This document shows, piece after piece, positions 1 through 6,345 of a stretch of DNA of 20,646 nt (the first letter of the stretch is position 1; each line of letters opens with the position of its first letter). Under the pieces are notes generated by a model, which did no database searches, was not told the origin of the DNA, and was given only the letters and a program-made list of their open reading frames with translations. Source of the DNA: Nanogingivalis sp963517825 (GTDB lineage Bacteria; Patescibacteriota; Saccharimonadia; Saccharimonadales; Saccharimonadaceae). The stretch lies in assembly GCA_963517825.1 (NCBI GenBank), contig CAUQGB010000010.1:1-20646 (forward strand). The letters run 5' to 3'. The position numbers were made by a program, and so were the translations under genes.

Positions 1-2
1 TT

Positions 3-329
3 CATCAATTGCCGAACGTTATTAGTACACTTCAACAAATTGCAACAATTGGTATTTTTATCACAATTTTAATTAGCTTAAAGATGCTACCGCCACGTCC
101 AGAACGCTATAAAAAACGTCGTTCTTTCTGGATGGTTGCGCAGTGGGTTTATATGCCTGTAACTTCAATCTGTTATAATGCGGCAGCTGCAGCGTATTCA
201 CAAACTCGATTAGCACTCGGTAAATATCTTGATAAATTTGATGTTACTGAGAAGGGGCGAATCGAAGATGTTGAGCGCGCTAAGGCGGAAAAAGCTAAAA
301 GGCGAGCATTGAAGAAGGGGAAAGAATAA
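3..329 (+). CDS. C-terminal end of a membrane protein, probably family 2 glycosyltransferase (partial)
   Basis: The reading frame is open to the left edge of the window, so this is the 3' end of a longer gene; the TTG at position 9 is not a convincing start. About 108 residues are visible. They show one hydrophobic segment (around IATIGIFITILISLKML), a basic patch (RPERYKKRRSFW), a second amphipathic/hydrophobic stretch, then the motif AYSQTRLALGKYLDKFDVTEKG and a charged Lys/Glu-rich tail. The QTRLxLGKYL...VTEK arrangement resembles the C-terminus of CPR membrane-anchored family 2 glycosyltransferases, which build cell-surface polysaccharide. That identification is from memory of the family and the catalytic domain is outside the window, so only 'membrane protein C-terminus' is directly supported. 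The gene ends at a clear hairpin terminator. Confidence 0.5.
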   Translation, partial: HQLPNVISTLQQIATIGIFITILISLKMLPPRPERYKKRRSFWMVAQWVYMPVTSICYNAAAAAYSQTRLALGKYLDKFDVTEKGRIEDVERAKAEKAKRRALKKGKE

Positions 330-354
330 ACACCCTAAAAAGGTGTTTTATTTT
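328..354 (+). terminator. Rho-independent terminator of the left-edge gene
   Basis: A 7-bp stem AAACACC/GGTGTTT with a CTAAAAA loop is followed by TATTTT. The stop codon TAA (327-329) overlaps the first bases of the stem. Confidence 0.7.
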
Positions 355-370
355 GGACTTAATATTCATT

Positions 371-397
371 AAATTTAAAAGCGGCCACTTCGACCGC
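371..397 (-). terminator. Leftward terminator hairpin
   Basis: Read on the minus strand, GCGGTC (397-392) pairs with GGCCGC (386-381) around a 5-nt GAAGT loop (one G.U pair) and is followed by TTTTAAATTT. There is no T-run on the plus-strand side, so this hairpin fits a leftward transcript. No protein gene lies upstream on that strand, which implies a non-coding transcript. Confidence 0.5.
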
Positions 398-718
398 CTA
401 ATGTAGGGACATTTGTAAGATTTTTCTAAACCTTACTAAAATTGCGTTGTCGTTTGGGTGACAAAAGTAGTATGCGAATATGAATGTAACAGTTGCTAGA
501 AACTTAAATAATTTTTAATTTTTTGCCCAAACCTGGTTGAACTTTTTCCGCAGTTCAACCTCACTTTTATTTTAACGTTTTTTATGGAAAAGTTCAAGTA
601 TAACCACAATGATACTCACTTTTTAAAGACTGAAATTTTGTTCGCTTTTGGTAAAAAATGCATCTTTATAATTAAAATATTTCACGCGAAAGTCAAATAA
701 AAGGAGGCGAACAAACTC
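371..718 (-). ncRNA. Candidate structured non-coding RNA, leftward, family unknown
   Basis: Nothing protein coding is visible in 330-957 apart from the tRNA. On the minus strand there is a possible extended -10 (TGATATATT, 733-725) and a terminator at 397-371. Between them lie several helices: 715-707 with 645-637 (TTTGTTCGC/GCGAACAAA, 9 bp), a perfect 8-bp hairpin 560-553/542-535 (GGTTGAAC/GTTCAACC, 10-nt loop), a long-range 7-bp helix between about 531-525 and 461-455 (GTTTGGG/CCCAAAC), and a small hairpin AATGT-CCCT-ACATT around 413-400. I looked for the SRP domain IV signature (CAGG..GGAA..AGCAG) and did not find it. A second possible start is TTGACT-17-AATTAT near 692-665. Boundaries and strand are inferred from promoter and terminator only. 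Confidence 0.35.
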
Positions 719-724
719 AAAACA

Positions 725-733
725 AATATATCA
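725..733 (-). promoter_or_regulatory. Possible extended -10 for the leftward RNA
   Basis: Minus strand TGATATATT, one mismatch to TGnTATAAT; no good -35 at 17 bp. A start near 718 would place the TTTGTTCGC half-helix at the 5' end of the RNA. Confidence 0.3.
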
Positions 734-864
734 CCAGGTAAATAAAACTTTTCAAAAGCCAAAAACTATCTTGTGGAAAAGATTTTAGAAAATGTGCAAA
801 ACTAAAATACTAAGCACGCTATATGTAGGGATGTATTAAAATAGGATTTAATATAATTATAAAA

Positions 865-897
865 CTAAAATGCCGCACATTGAGTGCGGCATTTTAG
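865..897 (-). terminator. Strong terminator behind tRNA-Val
   Basis: A perfect 14-bp inverted repeat CTAAAATGCCGCAC/GTGCGGCATTTTAG with a 5-nt loop. Read leftward the stem is followed by TTTTATAATT, which suits termination of the tRNA-Val transcript; the plus-strand side has only the TTTT inside the stem. Confidence 0.75.
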
Positions 898-957
898 AAG
901 AATGATTATAAAACAACAACATTAAATATAACTATAAAGGGTTATTATATTATAAGT

Positions 958-1034
958 TGGTGGGCGATAGAGGACTCGAACCTCTGACTTTCACAACGTC
1001 AATGTGACGCTCTAGCCAACTGAGCTAATCGCCC
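958..1034 (-). tRNA. tRNA-Val (anticodon GAC), CCA encoded
   Basis: The minus strand folds into a full cloverleaf: acceptor GGGCGAT/ATCGCCC, D arm GCTC...GAGC, anticodon stem TCACA/TGTGA around loop TTGACGT, five-base variable region AAGTC, and T arm AGAGG-TTCGAGT-CCTCT. The loop puts GAC at 34-36, which reads valine codons GUC and GUU. The discriminator is A and CCA is encoded (plus strand TGGT at 958-961). A promoter lies 8 bases upstream and a strong terminator at 865-897, so it is probably a single-gene unit. Confidence 0.96.
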
Positions 1035-1042
1035 GTGGTTTT

Positions 1043-1071
1043 ATTTTAGCAAAACTTGCAAGAAAAGTCTA
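1043..1071 (-). promoter_or_regulatory. Promoter of tRNA-Val
   Basis: Minus strand TAGACT, 17-bp spacer, TAAAAT, with TG one base before the -10 (TGCTAAAAT). The -10 ends 9 bases before the tRNA 5' end. Confidence 0.65.
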
Positions 1072-1075
1072 GTGG

Positions 1076-1084
1076 TGATAAAAT
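1076..1084 (+). promoter_or_regulatory. Extended -10 of thrS-miaA
   Basis: TGATAAAAT about 40 bases before the GTG start of thrS; predicted 5' UTR of roughly 30 bases containing the ribosome binding site AAAGGAA. It diverges from the tRNA-Val promoter. Confidence 0.55.
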
Positions 1085-1123
1085 AAAAGATAGTTAAAAA
1101 TATTATTTTCGAAAGGAATTTAA

Positions 1124-2941
1124 GTGGAGAATAAAGAGGAGAAACTTTTTAAGATGCGCCACAGCCTCGCTCATATTATGGCAGCGGCAGTTCAGCGAAT
1201 CTACCCAGACGCGAAGTTTGGTGTTGGTCCAGCAATTAATGATGGATTTTATTACGATATTGATTTAGGTGATGATAAAATTTCGGAAAATAATTTTGGC
1301 AAAATCGAAAAAGCGATGCGTCGAATTATCGCCGAGAGCCAAGATTTTGTGCGAAGCGAAGTTTCAATTAAAGATGCAATTAATTGGGCGAAAGAAAATA
1401 ACCAGCCTTATAAATTAGAGCTTTTGAATGATCTAAAAAATACAGGAACTACTAACGCGAAAATTCTCGCTGAGGGTGATTTTGAATTGGGTGATGGCGC
1501 TGAAACTGTAAGTTTTTATACAAACGGAAACTATAAAGATTTATGCCGTGGTCCGCATCTTTCAAACACTAAAGAAGTTGGTGTATTTAAACTAATGCGT
1601 GTGGCGGGTGCTTATTGGCGTGGTGACGAAAAAAATCCACAAATGCAACGACTTTATGGTGTGGCTTTCGAAACTCAAGAAGAACTTGACGATTATCTTC
1701 GAAAAATGGAAGAAGCTAAAAAACGCGACCACCGCAAGTTGGGTAAAGAACTTGATTTATATACAGTTTCACCACTTGTAGGAATCGGTTTGCCACTATT
1801 TACGCCACGCGGAACAATTTTGCGTGATGTTTTGGCGAACTATTCAAATCAATTGCGTCAAAAATACGGTTTCGAAAAAGTTTGGACTCCGCACATTACT
1901 AAAAAAGATTTGTACGAAAAATCTGGACACTGGGCTAAATTTGGTGAAGAACTTTTCTTGGTTAAATCGCAAGTTACTGGTGGTCAATTCGCACTAAAAC
2001 CAATGAACTGTCCACATCACACACAGATTTTTGCTTCAAACCCAAGGAGCTATAAAGATTTACCAATTCGCTATCTCGAAACTACAACAGATTATCGCGA
2101 TGAGCAAACTGGTGAACTTGGTGGATTAAATCGTGTTCGTTCTTTAACTCAAGATGATTCACACATCTTTTGTCGAACAGATCAAATTGAAAGTGAGATT
2201 CAAAACTTATTGGCGGCCGCTCATGAACTTTATTCTGGAATCGGTATGAAATTGCGGGTACGTCTTAGCTATCGTGATGAATCTGACAGCTATCTTGGTG
2301 ATCTAGCTGTTTGGGAGAGTGCACAAAAGCAGCTTAAAAAAGCGGTTATTTCAAATAATCTAGAATATTTTGAACAAGAAGGTGAAGCTGCATTCTATGG
2401 TCCGAAGATTGACTTTATGGCGACAGACGCAATTGGTCGTGAGCACCAAGTTGCAACTGTTCAGCTTGATTTCGTTCAACCTGAACGTTTCGAGCTTTCT
2501 TACAAAAACTCTGAAGGTCAAGATGAGCAACCTGTGATGATCCACTGCGCTTTACTTGGCTCAATCGAGCGATTTATGAGTGTTTATATCGAGCACAAAG
2601 CTGGTTGGTTCGATTTTTGGGCAGCTCCAGAACAAGTTCGAATTCTAACAATTAACGATACTTTAAATGACTATGTTGAAGAAGTTTCGAAAATCCTTTC
2701 TGGTGTTGTTTTGAATACACCAGTGAAATTTAATGAAATTCGTTATTCTGTAGATAATCGAAATGAATCTTTAGGCAAGAAGATTCGCGAAGCAACTTCA
2801 ATGAAAATTCCAGTACAATTAATTGTTGGTCCTAAAGATAAGGAAAATAACGAAGTTAGCGTTCGCTTTAGGAAAGACGGTGAATTTGTTGAAGAAAAAG
2901 TTGCGCTTAATAATCTAGCTACATTCATTCAAGAAATTTAA
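1124..2941 (+). CDS. thrS: Threonine--tRNA ligase, short form without TGS domain
   Basis: Cytoplasmic class II synthetase that charges tRNA-Thr with threonine using ATP. The 605 residues begin directly at the editing domain: HSLAH at 13-17 and CRGPH at 141-145 supply the usual metal/editing residues. The catalytic core follows, with zinc ligands visible as C296 (MNCPHH), H347 (DDSHIFC) and H474 (MIHC), motif 2 region YRDEQTGELGGLNRVRS, and GPKIDF. The C-terminal ~100 residues are the anticodon-binding domain. The E. coli enzyme has 642 residues, and the offset of the zinc ligands shows that the N-terminal TGS domain is missing. The start is GTG, chosen because AAAGGAA sits 6 bases upstream and no earlier in-frame start fits. 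miaA follows after 3 bases, so the two are co-transcribed. Confidence 0.96.
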   Translation: MENKEEKLFKMRHSLAHIMAAAVQRIYPDAKFGVGPAINDGFYYDIDLGDDKISENNFGKIEKAMRRIIAESQDFVRSEVSIKDAINWAKENNQPYKLELLNDLKNTGTTNAKILAEGDFELGDGAETVSFYTNGNYKDLCRGPHLSNTKEVGVFKLMRVAGAYWRGDEKNPQMQRLYGVAFETQEELDDYLRKMEEAKKRDHRKLGKELDLYTVSPLVGIGLPLFTPRGTILRDVLANYSNQLRQKYGFEKVWTPHITKKDLYEKSGHWAKFGEELFLVKSQVTGGQFALKPMNCPHHTQIFASNPRSYKDLPIRYLETTTDYRDEQTGELGGLNRVRSLTQDDSHIFCRTDQIESEIQNLLAAAHELYSGIGMKLRVRLSYRDESDSYLGDLAVWESAQKQLKKAVISNNLEYFEQEGEAAFYGPKIDFMATDAIGREHQVATVQLDFVQPERFELSYKNSEGQDEQPVMIHCALLGSIERFMSVYIEHKAGWFDFWAAPEQVRILTINDTLNDYVEEVSKILSGVVLNTPVKFNEIRYSVDNRNESLGKKIREATSMKIPVQLIVGPKDKENNEVSVRFRKDGEFVEEKVALNNLATFIQEI

Positions 2942-2944
2942 GTT

Positions 2945-3817
2945 ATGAAAAACAGCAATACATTAATTGTTATTACTGGCCCCACGGCAAGTGGAAAAAC
3001 AAGCTTGGCTATTAAATTAGCCAAGCTTTTTGGCGGTGAAATTATTTCTGCTGATTCACGCGCTATTTATAAAGATATTGATATTGCTTCCGCTAAGCCC
3101 ACGATTGATGAACGGGATGGAGTTCCGCATTGGGGATTTGACCTAGTTGAACCGGGCGAGCGCTTTACGGCGGCAGATTTCAAAGAATACGCTTATTTAA
3201 AAATTGAGGATATTTTGAGTCGAGGAAAAATTCCATTTTTAGTTGGAGGGACTGGCTTATATATTGATGCTGTATTATATGACTATGGATTTGGCGGGGA
3301 GGTTAGTGATGCTTTTCGGCGAAAATTGGATTCAAAAAGTCTTGAAGAACTTCAAGAATATATTTTAGAGAATAAAATTCAAATGCCTGAAAATTTTAAA
3401 AATAAGCGTTATTTAATAAGGGCTATAGAAAAAAGCGTAAGCGTAAAGAGAGAAGATTGTAAAAAAGTCAACAAATATAACGCTATTGTTGTGGGAATAA
3501 CAACGCCACGCAACGAATTGAGACAAAGAATTTTTCAAAGAAATGAACTATTTTTTAGTTCAGGTATTATTGAAGAGTTTAAAAAAAATGAACAGAAATA
3601 CGGAATGGATTCGGAAGCAGCAACAGCTAACGCCTATCCACTTGTACAAAAATATTTAGCAGGTAAATTAACGCAGCAGGAGTTGATTGAAAAAATGAGT
3701 GTTCGCGATTGGAGATTGGCTAAGCGTCAAATGACCTTCATGAAGAGGAATAAAGATATAATTTGGCTTAATTTAAAAGATGCTGAACAATTTATTATTT
3801 CGAAAATTAAAAAATGA
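2945..3817 (+). CDS. miaA: tRNA dimethylallyltransferase MiaA
   Basis: Transfers a dimethylallyl group to A37 of tRNAs that read codons starting with U (i6A37), which stabilises codon-anticodon pairing. The 290 residues show the P-loop GPTASGKT (12-19), the DSRAIY motif (37-42) followed by KDIDIASAKPT, and GGTGLY near 101-106, all hallmarks of the DMAPP:tRNA transferase family. It is slightly shorter than the E. coli protein (about 316), mostly at the C-terminus. It starts with ATG three bases after the thrS stop and has no obvious ribosome binding site of its own beyond the end of thrS, which suggests translational coupling. The stop codon is TGA, evidence for the standard code in this organism. 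Confidence 0.93.
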   Translation: MKNSNTLIVITGPTASGKTSLAIKLAKLFGGEIISADSRAIYKDIDIASAKPTIDERDGVPHWGFDLVEPGERFTAADFKEYAYLKIEDILSRGKIPFLVGGTGLYIDAVLYDYGFGGEVSDAFRRKLDSKSLEELQEYILENKIQMPENFKNKRYLIRAIEKSVSVKREDCKKVNKYNAIVVGITTPRNELRQRIFQRNELFFSSGIIEEFKKNEQKYGMDSEAATANAYPLVQKYLAGKLTQQELIEKMSVRDWRLAKRQMTFMKRNKDIIWLNLKDAEQFIISKIKK

Positions 3818-3856
3818 ACAAAAAATTATAAAAGGCTAGTTGATTTTTAAAAAGTG

Positions 3857-3865
3857 TGGTAAAAT
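3857..3865 (+). promoter_or_regulatory. Extended -10 with leaderless start
   Basis: TGGTAAAAT ends 7 bases before the ATG at 3872, so transcription is expected to begin at or next to the A of the start codon. Confidence 0.6.
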
Positions 3866-3871
3866 ATAGAT

Positions 3872-4486
3872 ATGGAACAGAGTATTAATGCACTATTTGG
3901 TTCAAAAACTAGAGTTAAGCTTTTAAACTTGTTTTTTAATAAGCCAGATGAAAAATTTTATGTTCGAGAAATTTCTAGAATAATTGATGAGCAAGTTAAT
4001 TCTGTTCGAAGGGAGCTAACAAATCTCGAAGGAGTTGGTGTTGTAAAAAGTTCTACAGAGGATCGAAAGATTTTTTATAGAGCAAACCAGCGATTTAAAT
4101 ATTATTTGCCGTTAAGAGTTATTTTTGCGGGGGTTAAATTCTCAGAGAAAGAACACGATGTTAAAAATACGACAGTGTCGGATAGCTGGCAAAATAAAAT
4201 TTCTAACGTAAAAAATTCTTTAGACCTGCTTATACTATTCGGTGTATTCACTGACGATGAAAAATCGGATATAGATCTATTGATTGTGGGTAATAATTTT
4301 AATGGCTCCTTATCTAAGTGGGCAGCAGATCTTGAAAAACAAGAGGGCCGAGAACTAAACTATATGATTCTATCGATGGAAGATTTTTATTATAGGTATA
4401 CGACTCAAGATACTTTTGTGAAACAATTGTTCAAGGGTAAGTATAATATAGTTTTCGACAAAGAAAATCTTCTTGAAAAATTATAG
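3872..4486 (+). CDS. Winged-helix regulator fused to a minimal nucleotidyltransferase domain
   Basis: 204 residues in two parts. Residues 1-85 look like an ArsR/MarR-type winged helix: FGSKTRVKLLNLFF, then YVREISRII with the recognition helix around VNSVRRELTNLEGVGVV and a wing (KSSTEDRKIFYRAN). Residues 115-204 resemble an MNT/Pol-beta-type nucleotidyltransferase fold: LLILFG followed by SDIDLLIVG, where D133 and D135 form the DxD metal pair; the usual GS after the first strand is GV here. Such fusions are common in CPR and archaea, but substrate and target genes are not known to me. The product may be a DNA-binding regulator or an antitoxin-like protein; no HEPN toxin gene is adjacent. It shares a unit with the metallo-beta-lactamase-fold gene 14 bases downstream. 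The mRNA is probably leaderless. Confidence 0.7.
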   Translation: MEQSINALFGSKTRVKLLNLFFNKPDEKFYVREISRIIDEQVNSVRRELTNLEGVGVVKSSTEDRKIFYRANQRFKYYLPLRVIFAGVKFSEKEHDVKNTTVSDSWQNKISNVKNSLDLLILFGVFTDDEKSDIDLLIVGNNFNGSLSKWAADLEKQEGRELNYMILSMEDFYYRYTTQDTFVKQLFKGKYNIVFDKENLLEKL

Positions 4487-4499
4487 AAAGTGAGAGAAA

Positions 4500-5138
4500 A
4501 TGTTTGATATTGAATATAAGGGTGGAAATACTGTTGTAATTTCAACGAAAAAATCTTCACTAGTAACTGATCCGAAAATGTCAGTTAACGGGGAGAAGGA
4601 TATCGTTATTAAAGATGGAGTAGAGCTGGTTACTGAAGAACGATTCGCAACTCGTAACGATAACTATAAGTTAACAATTAGCTACCCGGGTAATTATGAG
4701 GTTTCAGACTTTACGATTGCGGGATATCCTGAAAAACGACATATAGATGGTGATTCTGAAGGTAAAAAATCAGTAATATATAGTATTGATATTTCAGGGG
4801 TTAAGATTGGATTCCTAGGAAATATTGGCCCTAATATCTCAGACAATCAACTTGAGAACCTAGGGGTACTTGATATCTTAATTTTGCCTATTGGCGGCGG
4901 GGGATATACACTTGATGCAACATCGGCTGCAAGTATTGCCAGGAGATCTGATGCAAAAGTTATTATTCCCGTGCACTATTCTGATGATGGAATAAAATAT
5001 GAAGTTCCGCAATCTGATTTCTCTCTGTTTGCGAAAGAACTCGGATCTGAAGTTGAAAAAACTTCGAAATATAAGGTCAAATCTGCAGCAACTCTGCCAG
5101 AGAAAATGACAATTGTGCAAATTGAACGAACAAAATAA
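4500..5138 (+). CDS. Metallo-beta-lactamase-fold protein lacking the HxHxDH motif
   Basis: 212 residues that follow the UlaG/YtnP-like branch of the metallo-beta-lactamase fold: early strands IEYKGGNTVVIST and SSLVTDPKMS, a middle part PGNYEVSDFTIAGYP, then SGVKIGFLGNIGPNISDNQLENLG, DILILPIGGGGYTLDA and AKVIIPVHY. In active relatives the first metal site is HxHxDH and the later strands carry GDIGH; here the HxHxDH is absent, GDIGH is replaced by GNIGPN, and only D139 and H159 of the usual ligands remain. So the fold is clear but hydrolase activity is doubtful. The ATG is preceded by GTGAGAG. The gene probably depends on the regulator gene just upstream for transcription and ends at a good terminator. 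Confidence 0.75.
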   Translation: MFDIEYKGGNTVVISTKKSSLVTDPKMSVNGEKDIVIKDGVELVTEERFATRNDNYKLTISYPGNYEVSDFTIAGYPEKRHIDGDSEGKKSVIYSIDISGVKIGFLGNIGPNISDNQLENLGVLDILILPIGGGGYTLDATSAASIARRSDAKVIIPVHYSDDGIKYEVPQSDFSLFAKELGSEVEKTSKYKVKSAATLPEKMTIVQIERTK

Positions 5139-5163
5139 AAAAGAGGTTTAATGGCCTCTTTTT
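5138..5163 (+). terminator. Terminator of the regulator / MBL-fold unit
   Basis: 9-bp stem AAAAAGAGG/CCTCTTTTT with an 8-nt loop and a T-rich tail; it starts in the stop codon. Confidence 0.8.
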
Positions 5164-5171
5164 ATTGATTT

Positions 5172-5197
5172 AAAAAAGAAAAACCCACAAAGTAGGG
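5172..5197 (-). terminator. Terminator of rpmB
   Basis: Read leftward, a short hairpin CCC(T)AC-TTT-GTGGG with one bulged T is followed by TTTTTCTTTTTT. Confidence 0.6.
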
Positions 5198-5218
5198 AAT
5201 TCTTTTTTGAGAAAAATA

Positions 5219-5407
5219 TTATAAAATACCTTTTTTCTTCAAAGTTCGGATAGCTGCGGTGCTCAAGTTTAGTCGAACTTTTTTACCATCAACAACGATA
5301 GTTTTCTTTTGAATGTTTGGCTTAAAAGTTCGTTTTGTGCGTCGCAATGAAAAGCTAACGTTGTTTCCGTGTTGCTTTCCTTTTCCTGTTAAATCACATA
5401 CTGCCAT
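5219..5407 (-). CDS. rpmB: 50S ribosomal protein L28
   Basis: Structural protein of the large ribosomal subunit. The 62 residues start MAVCDLTGKGKQHGNNVS and contain the family core SLRRTKRTFKPNIQKK and TAAIRTLKKKGIL. Zinc-binding L28 forms carry two CxxC pairs; here only C4 remains, so this is the zinc-independent type. A longer reading with 22 extra N-terminal residues is possible but would start inside the promoter -35 region; the ATG at 5407 fits the family and follows AAAGAGAG. It is a single-gene unit with a near-consensus promoter and diverges from the M50 protease gene. Confidence 0.93.
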   Translation of the reverse strand: MAVCDLTGKGKQHGNNVSFSLRRTKRTFKPNIQKKTIVVDGKKVRLNLSTAAIRTLKKKGIL

Positions 5408-5444
5408 TTTAACTCTCTTTACTTTAATATTTACAATCTGTTCC

Positions 5445-5473
5445 ATTATAGCGTATTTTTGAAAAAAGGTCAA
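5445..5473 (-). promoter_or_regulatory. Promoter of rpmB (near consensus)
   Basis: Minus strand TTGACC, 17-bp spacer, TATAAT. Predicted 5' UTR of about 30 bases. Confidence 0.85.
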
Positions 5474-5479
5474 GTGGTG

Positions 5480-5485
5480 TATAAT
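5480..5485 (+). promoter_or_regulatory. -10 of the M50 protease gene (leaderless)
   Basis: TATAAT ends 7 bases before the ATG at 5492. The expected -35 area (5457-5462, TTTTGA) lies inside the spacer of the divergent rpmB promoter, so the two promoters overlap physically. Confidence 0.7.
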
Positions 5486-5491
5486 AGATAT

Positions 5492-6124
5492 ATGGTTTTT
5501 ACAATTATTATTTCGTTAATTTCGATTTTGATCGCAATGATTGTTCATGAATTTTCGCATGGTTTTATTGCATATTTATTAGGTGATGAGACGGCTAAAA
5601 AGGATGGTCGGTTAACCTTAAATCCTCTAGCGCATATGGATCCATATACTAGCGTAGTTTTACCGATCCTATGCGTATTCTCAAACCTTCCTGTAATTGG
5701 GGGTGCTAAGCCGGTTCCTGTTGATTTTGAAGAGCTTAAATGGAAAAAATGGGGAATGGCTTTAGTTGCGTTTGTAGGACCACTCTCTAACTTTATTCTG
5801 GCTTTTTTAGCGTATGCAATAATGCATGCTTTTAACGTTTCTTATGGCGATTTAGCTACGGGATTTTCTGTATTTGTTAAAATTAATCTTAGTCTTGCAA
5901 TCTTCAATCTAATCCCAATTCCACCACTTGATGGCTCACGAATTTTATATCCAATTGCACCAGAATTTGTTCAAGATTTTTTTGATAAACTTGAATCTTA
6001 TGGACCGATTTTTATTCTCATGATAATGTTTCTGTTTTCAACAGTCATTTCGAGCTATATTAGTTTATGTATGAGTTTTACTCTTGAAGGATTTGCGGTT
6101 CTTTTAAGATTCTTTGGCTTGTAA
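5492..6124 (+). CDS. Site-2 protease family (M50) membrane zinc metalloprotease
   Basis: Integral-membrane protease that cuts substrates within or near the membrane, often in envelope signalling or clearance of signal-peptide remnants. The 210 residues carry HEFSH (19-23, the HExxH zinc motif) in the first hydrophobic segment, NPLAHMDPYTSVVLPIL after it, GPLSNFILAFLAY in the second, and NLIPIPPLDGSRIL with the third zinc ligand D147. There is no PDZ domain, so it is the minimal form of the family. The start at 5492 is chosen over an upstream TTG (5459) because the promoter -10 lies inside that extension. The substrate cannot be told from the context. Confidence 0.9.
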   Translation: MVFTIIISLISILIAMIVHEFSHGFIAYLLGDETAKKDGRLTLNPLAHMDPYTSVVLPILCVFSNLPVIGGAKPVPVDFEELKWKKWGMALVAFVGPLSNFILAFLAYAIMHAFNVSYGDLATGFSVFVKINLSLAIFNLIPIPPLDGSRILYPIAPEFVQDFFDKLESYGPIFILMIMFLFSTVISSYISLCMSFTLEGFAVLLRFFGL

Positions 6125-6157
6125 GATGAAAAAGTACTAGATTTTTTATATATAAGT

Positions 6158-6166
6158 TGGTATAAT
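6158..6166 (+). promoter_or_regulatory. Extended -10 of the structured RNA upstream of rnpB
   Basis: TGGTATAAT, a perfect extended -10; the expected start (6173) coincides with the first base of the closing helix of the RNA. Confidence 0.65.
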
Positions 6167-6172
6167 TAAGTT

Positions 6173-6315
6173 AAGCCCTACTAACGTATGATTTTTCCTG
6201 AATAATCATTGATAGAGGAACTCCAAATGATGGTCTGTTATCGTGGTAATAGGCTGAGGAGGTATCCACCGTATAATCTTATGCGGGGAAAATATCAAAG
6301 TTAGTAGGGCTTTTT
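6173..6315 (+). ncRNA. Structured small RNA of about 143 nt, family not recognised
   Basis: The 5' end AAGCCCTACTAAC (6173-6185) pairs perfectly with GTTAGTAGGGCTT (6300-6312), a 13-bp closing helix that is followed by TTT, so the same helix can serve as the terminator. Inside, GATTTTTCC (6190-6198) pairs with GGAAAATATC near 6287-6297 with one bulge; then come three hairpins: ATCATT/AATGAT around a loop with GAGGAACTCC, CTGTTAT/GTAATAG with loop CGTG, and CCGTATA/TATGCGG with loop ATCT. It has its own promoter and sits 30 bases before the rnpB start. I compared it by eye with SRP RNA, 6S RNA and the common riboswitch cores and saw no match. No downstream gene on this strand could be controlled in cis except rnpB. 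Confidence 0.6.
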
Positions 6316-6330
6316 ATATCGTCTAAAATT

Positions 6331-6339
6331 TGATATAAT
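6331..6339 (+). promoter_or_regulatory. Extended -10 of rnpB
   Basis: TGATATAAT ends 7 bases before the P1 helix of RNase P RNA. Confidence 0.7.
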
Positions 6340-6345
6340 AGGGAT

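Noticed and set aside
330..957. SRP RNA, 6S RNA or CRISPR array in the first gap
   Set aside because: No CAGG..GGAA..AGCAG domain IV signature, no single long hairpin with a central bubble, and no regularly spaced direct repeats.
5408..5473. 22-residue N-terminal extension of L28
   Set aside because: The extension would start in the rpmB -35 box and includes the -10; L28 proteins begin at MAxC.
5459..5491. TTG start giving an 11-residue longer M50 protease
   Set aside because: The promoter TATAAT lies inside it and the membrane helix begins at the ATG at 5492.
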